Below, in pieces: positions 61,059 through 64,000 of a stretch of DNA of 64,000 bases (positions are counted from its first letter, which is position 1; every line of letters starts with the position of its first letter). Made by a program: the position numbers and the translations under genes. The DNA lies in the NCBI RefSeq assembly GCF_000986865.1, contig NZ_LAVS01000086.1, positions 139,487 through 203,486 of the forward strand, given 5' to 3'. The notes below the pieces were generated by a model. The model was not told where the DNA came from. It ran no database searches and saw only the letters and a program-made list of their open reading frames with translations. The stretch is from Rheinheimera mesophila. GTDB lineage: Bacteria; Pseudomonadota; Gammaproteobacteria; Enterobacterales; Alteromonadaceae.

Positions 61059-61541
61059 TTAGTCTCTGAAGTTTTTAAACTGGAAGGGTTGACCCAGATT
61101 GCTGCTTCTGACTAACTGCATGACCTCTTGCAGATCATCACGTTTTTTTCCGGTAACGCGCAGCTCTTCACCCTGAATAGCAACCTGCACTTTAATACCG
61201 CTGTCTTTGACCAGTTTCACGACCTTTTTGGCCATCTCTTTGTCAATACCTTGTTTGATTGTGATATGACGGGTGATGTATTTGCCGTGACGGTCTTCTT
61301 TTTCAATTTTGAAACTGCCGATATCGAGCTGAAGCTTGCTGGCTTTAGTGGCAAAAATATCGAACAGTTGCATCACTTGCTGATCCGCCTCGGCAGTCAA
61401 CTCAATATGCTCTTTGTTCAGTTCAATTTTGGCATCTACGCCACGAAAATCGAAACGGGTTTCAAGCTCGCGTTTGGCGTTTTCAACTGCATTTTTGGCT
61501 TGATTCAAATCAATTTCAGAAACAATATCAAATGAAGGCAT
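61059..61541 (-). CDS. yajQ: YajQ family nucleotide-binding protein
   Basis: This 160-residue protein of the UPF0234/DUF520 family has two ferredoxin-like halves; it starts [20 protein letters not shown] and contains [16 protein letters not shown]. Members bind RNA or nucleotides, and one from Xanthomonas and Pseudomonas is reported to bind cyclic-di-GMP. Length equals E. coli YajQ (163). A TATAAT box (61582-61577, minus strand) lies about 36 bases before its start, without a good -35. Confidence 0.94.
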   Translation of the reverse strand: MPSFDIVSEIDLNQAKNAVENAKRELETRFDFRGVDAKIELNKEHIELTAEADQQVMQLFDIFATKASKLQLDIGSFKIEKEDRHGKYITRHITIKQGIDKEMAKKVVKLVKDSGIKVQVAIQGEELRVTGKKRDDLQEVMQLVRSSNLGQPFQFKNFRD

Positions 61542-61714
61542 AGCGTTCTCTTTTTTCCATTGAAAGTTATAAGCCCATTATAAGCGAAAGAACCCGCAGA
61601 TCGAACCTCCTGTGTAGCGAATTCAGGCTGATGAGCCGGCCCGGATGCAAGCTGGACAGTGCCCATGCTGTAATTGTCTGGTCGAAACGCAGGATAAAGA
61701 CGTCTGGATTTCTG

Positions 61715-61742
61715 TTGACTTTCATCGGCTCAGAGCTACACT
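61715..61742 (+). promoter_or_regulatory. Probable sigma-70 promoter of btuB
   Basis: TTGACT (61715-61720) and TACACT (61737-61742) are spaced by 16 bases. The riboswitch starts about 14 bases further on. The preceding stretch 61583-61714 shows no gene. Confidence 0.65.
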
Positions 61743-61755
61743 GACGCCGCGTTTT

Positions 61756-62003
61756 TCAGGTGCCTGCCAAATGTTTGTCACATTTGAGGGTGAAACGGGA
61801 ATCTGGTGAAAATCCAGAGCTGCCCCCGCAACGGTAAAACAACAGAGAGCTTGGCTCTGGCTTTGATCAAACCACTGTCTTTGGATGGGAAGGGATGAAA
61901 GTCGCTTATATATCCTTTGTAATTGAAGCTGCAGCTTTGTTGACTGCAACCGCAAATGCTTCGGATATCTATGACCTGTTGTCAGCCCGGAGACCGGCCT
62001 GAA
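61756..62003 (+). promoter_or_regulatory. Cobalamin riboswitch
   Basis: The conserved cobalamin aptamer parts appear in order: AGGTGCC (61758-61764), GGTGAAACGGGAA (61789-61801), GCCCCCGCAACGGTAA (61822-61837) and the B12-box AGCCCGGAGACCGGCCTG (61984-62001). It lies directly upstream of the B12 receptor gene. A 5-base stem (62023-62027 with 62033-62037) next to the btuB ribosome site is the likely switch that hides translation start when cobalamin is bound. Confidence 0.95.
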
Positions 62004-62050
62004 AAGTTTATTCACTATTCAGGACGCGGTGGGCGTCTTTGGGAGACATC

Positions 62051-63868
62051 ATGTTTAAAAAATCTTTGCTGGCGACAGTAGTCGCTGGCCTGCCTGCTTT
62101 TGCACTGACTGTCCAGGCTGATGACAGCTCAGACGATCCACTGGAACATATCAGCGTGTACGCCACCCGTCAGCCTGCGCCTGTGCAGCAGATCTTATCC
62201 TCAGTCACTGTGCTGGACCGTGAGCAAATTGAACAGGCTCAGGTATCTGATCTACCCGCTTTATTGCGTCAGGTATCTGGTGTACAAATCAGCCGTTCTG
62301 GTGGCAAAGGCCAGACCAGCACTGTGTTTTTAAGGGGGGGTGCGGCAGGTCATACGCTGGTACTGGTTGACGGTGTCCGTACTGGCTCTGCCACTTTAGG
62401 TTATGCCTCTTTAGCTGAACTTTCTTTGCAACAAATTGAACAAATAGAAGTCATTAAAGGGCCAAAAGCCGCTTTATACGGCTCGGATGCATTAGCTGGT
62501 GTGATTGCTATCACTACGCGTAAAGCAGAAAACACCTCAGTGCAGTTAAAAACCGGCCGGTATCAGAGCCATGAAGCCGATATCGCCACCAGCCAGCAGT
62601 ATGGCGCTTTGAAGGTACGGACGAATTTAGGCTGGTCTGACTCTGAAGGTTTTGATGTGCGTCCGGGCACACAAGCGGACAACGATGGTTTTGATCAACG
62701 TTATGGCAAGTTAGGTGCAGAGTACAGCACAGAGTACGGCCTCTGGTCTGCCGATCACCATGTCCTAAGAAGCCGCGGCCAGTATGATTTTGACCCGGCA
62801 TGGGGCCCTGGCGCTGATCAGGTGGAAACGAAAACCAGCCAAAGCCGTGTAGGCTGGGCATTGGATGGCGACAAAGCCAGTCAGAAACTGAGTATCTCTG
62901 AGAATCAAACAGAAGACTTAAACTGGGGCGAAGATAGCCCTGCCAGTTTGTTTGCAACCAAGCGGCAGGAGCTGGATTATCAATACAGCCGTGCATTGAG
63001 TCGCAGTTTCACGGCATTAACTGGTGTGAACTGGTATCAGGAAGATGTGTCAGACAGTGATGTGGCTTATGAGGTTGATTCCCGCATCAATAAAGCCGTA
63101 TTTGCCGGCGTCAGTTATCAGTCCGGTGTCTGGTTGGCCGATGTCACGGGCCGTCATGACAAACAAAGTCAGTATGGTCATTCCAACACCTATGAACTGG
63201 GTTTAGGTTATCAACTGAGCAACGAGTTATTGCTACGAGCCAGCCGCAGCAGTGCGTTTAAAGCGCCAAGCTTTAACGACCTGTATTATCCATCCGGTGG
63301 CAATAAAGAGTTGACGCCTGAAACCGCAACCTCCAACGAGCTGGGTATAAAGTACCAGGCTGGTGATGTGCAGATTGAAAGCTCAGTGTATCAGCAAAAA
63401 GTGAATAACCTTATCCAGTGGGCTCCGGCGGAGGATGGCAACTGGGTGCCACAAAACGTTGGTGAAGCCGAAATCAAAGGAGCTGAATTCAGTATCAGCC
63501 AGAGCTGGCAACAGCTCCATCAGCAACTGGCTTACAGCTATACGGATGCCAAAGATGAAACCACAAATCAGCCTCTGATCAAACGTTCTAAGCATACAGT
63601 GCATTGGCAGGGGGCTTATCAGTGGCAGGATTGGCGGCTATTTGTCACCTCAGACTACCAGAGTGATTTCCAGACTGGTGATTTTGCCACACCACAACTG
63701 GGTGGATACACCTTATGGGGAGCCGGTGTCAGTTACCAGTTAAGCAGCGAGCTACAAATTGCGGCTAAAGCGGACAACCTGACCAATAAAGATTATCTAT
63801 ACTTGCCAGGTTATGCCACAGCAGGCGCTGAATGGTCTGTACGTTTACACTGGACCCCTGATTTTTAA
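62051..63868 (+). CDS. btuB: Vitamin B12 outer-membrane receptor BtuB
   Basis: This 605-residue TonB-dependent receptor imports cobalamin. A signal peptide (about 1-22, ending VQA) is followed by a TonB-box-like EHISVYATR, a plug domain (about 45-155, SVTVLDREQIEQAQ, KGPKAALYGSDALAGVIAI) and a 22-strand barrel ending in the terminal Phe (WTPDF). The start is the ATG at 62051 with GGGAG 5 bases upstream; the earlier in-frame TTG at 62039 is rejected. The cobalamin riboswitch in its leader fixes the substrate. E. coli BtuB has 614 residues. Confidence 0.95.
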   Translation: MFKKSLLATVVAGLPAFALTVQADDSSDDPLEHISVYATRQPAPVQQILSSVTVLDREQIEQAQVSDLPALLRQVSGVQISRSGGKGQTSTVFLRGGAAGHTLVLVDGVRTGSATLGYASLAELSLQQIEQIEVIKGPKAALYGSDALAGVIAITTRKAENTSVQLKTGRYQSHEADIATSQQYGALKVRTNLGWSDSEGFDVRPGTQADNDGFDQRYGKLGAEYSTEYGLWSADHHVLRSRGQYDFDPAWGPGADQVETKTSQSRVGWALDGDKASQKLSISENQTEDLNWGEDSPASLFATKRQELDYQYSRALSRSFTALTGVNWYQEDVSDSDVAYEVDSRINKAVFAGVSYQSGVWLADVTGRHDKQSQYGHSNTYELGLGYQLSNELLLRASRSSAFKAPSFNDLYYPSGGNKELTPETATSNELGIKYQAGDVQIESSVYQQKVNNLIQWAPAEDGNWVPQNVGEAEIKGAEFSISQSWQQLHQQLAYSYTDAKDETTNQPLIKRSKHTVHWQGAYQWQDWRLFVTSDYQSDFQTGDFATPQLGGYTLWGAGVSYQLSSELQIAAKADNLTNKDYLYLPGYATAGAEWSVRLHWTPDF

Positions 63869-63873
63869 TCACC

Positions 63874-63907
63874 AGGGTCGGAGCCTTGGCTCTGACCCTC
63901 CCTTTTG
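63874..63907 (+). terminator. Rho-independent terminator after btuB
   Basis: AGGGTCGGAGC (63874-63884) pairs with GCTCTGACCCT (63889-63899) with one G-T pair and a CTTG loop, then TTTT. It separates btuB from the gene entering at the right edge. Confidence 0.82.
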
Positions 63908-63939
63908 TTGCTGATAATTTTACTCTAAGCCGAATTGTT

Positions 63940-64000
63940 TTAAGCCTTTAGCAAACTGGCAAAGGTCTGGCGGAATTTAGCCAACTTAGGCGTGATCAAA
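63940..64000 (-). CDS. Possible C-terminal end of a gene on the minus strand (partial)
   Basis: One minus-strand frame is open from the right edge to a TAA at 63942-63940 and reads as about 19 residues ending TPKLAKFRQTFASLLKA. The amphipathic, basic end looks like a protein C-terminus, and the btuB terminator lies between. Too short to name. Confidence 0.35.
   Translation of the reverse strand, partial: LITPKLAKFRQTFASLLKA

Overview
The window is 64 kb of ordinary chromosome from a Gram-negative gammaproteobacterium. Gene content and order (pspF-sapABCDF beside pspABC-ycjX-ycjF, ribBX, pomAB, a complete phenylalanine/tyrosine degradation block with TyrR, tig-clpP-clpX-lon-hupB-ppiD, xseB-ispA-dxs) point to an Alteromonadales-type marine or freshwater bacterium, most likely Rheinheimera or a close relative. 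That taxonomic call is an inference from gene content and protein style; no search was run. No rRNA, tRNA, CRISPR array, prophage or insertion sequence was seen. The only mobile-like repeats are two ERIC-type elements.

Layout. 1-2.1 kb: the tail of an unidentified gene, a CPA2-type cation/proton antiporter, and a convergent small multidrug resistance gene (gdx/sugE) preceded by a guanidine-II riboswitch. 2.2-4.5 kb: a leftward operon DUF969-DUF979-pcp that looks like a 5-oxoproline release and transport unit. 4.8-13.4 kb: the protein quality-control block tig, clpP, clpX, lon (with a sigma-32 promoter), hupB and ppiD. 13.4-19.8 kb: leftward pspF-sapABCDF with overlapping genes. 20-23.7 kb: rightward pspABC-ycjX-ycjF, the membrane-stress operon that PspF should activate. 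24-32.6 kb: methionine gamma-lyase, phhAB, tyrR, hpd, hmgA, fahA and maiA, which together take phenylalanine through tyrosine and homogentisate to fumarate and acetoacetate; TyrR-box-like sites lie before phhA, tyrR and hpd. 32.7-42.5 kb: two unidentified small exported or membrane proteins, mltD, gloB and a divergent methyltransferase, a tightly overlapped leftward operon (DUF2058, arfB, TraB/GumN, GNAT, yaiI-like), a DEAD-box helicase, a cold-shock gene with a long leader, and dinB with a LexA box. 42.8-50 kb: glyA, nrdR, ribD, ribE, ribBX, ribH, nusB, thiL and pgpA. 50-53 kb: a large exported sensor protein with a divergent GGDEF domain. 53.1-56.1 kb: leftward xseB-ispA-dxs. 56.3-58.1 kb: the sodium-type flagellar stator pomAB. 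58.1-61.5 kb: thiI, a convergent panE-like gene and VanZ-like gene, a possible 39-residue microprotein, and yajQ. 61.7-63.9 kb: a cobalamin riboswitch and btuB.

No wholly unknown multi-gene system was found. The most informative signals are regulatory: the guanidine-II riboswitch, the set of three TyrR-box candidates, a terminator hairpin abutting the thiL start codon, and a terminator/promoter composite before thiI. Among the proteins, the most interesting are the RibBX fusion with a zinc-less cyclohydrolase domain, the AGEQF cyclase with an intact I-site, SapA as a predicted lipoprotein, and the 39-residue hydrophobic ORF after yajQ.
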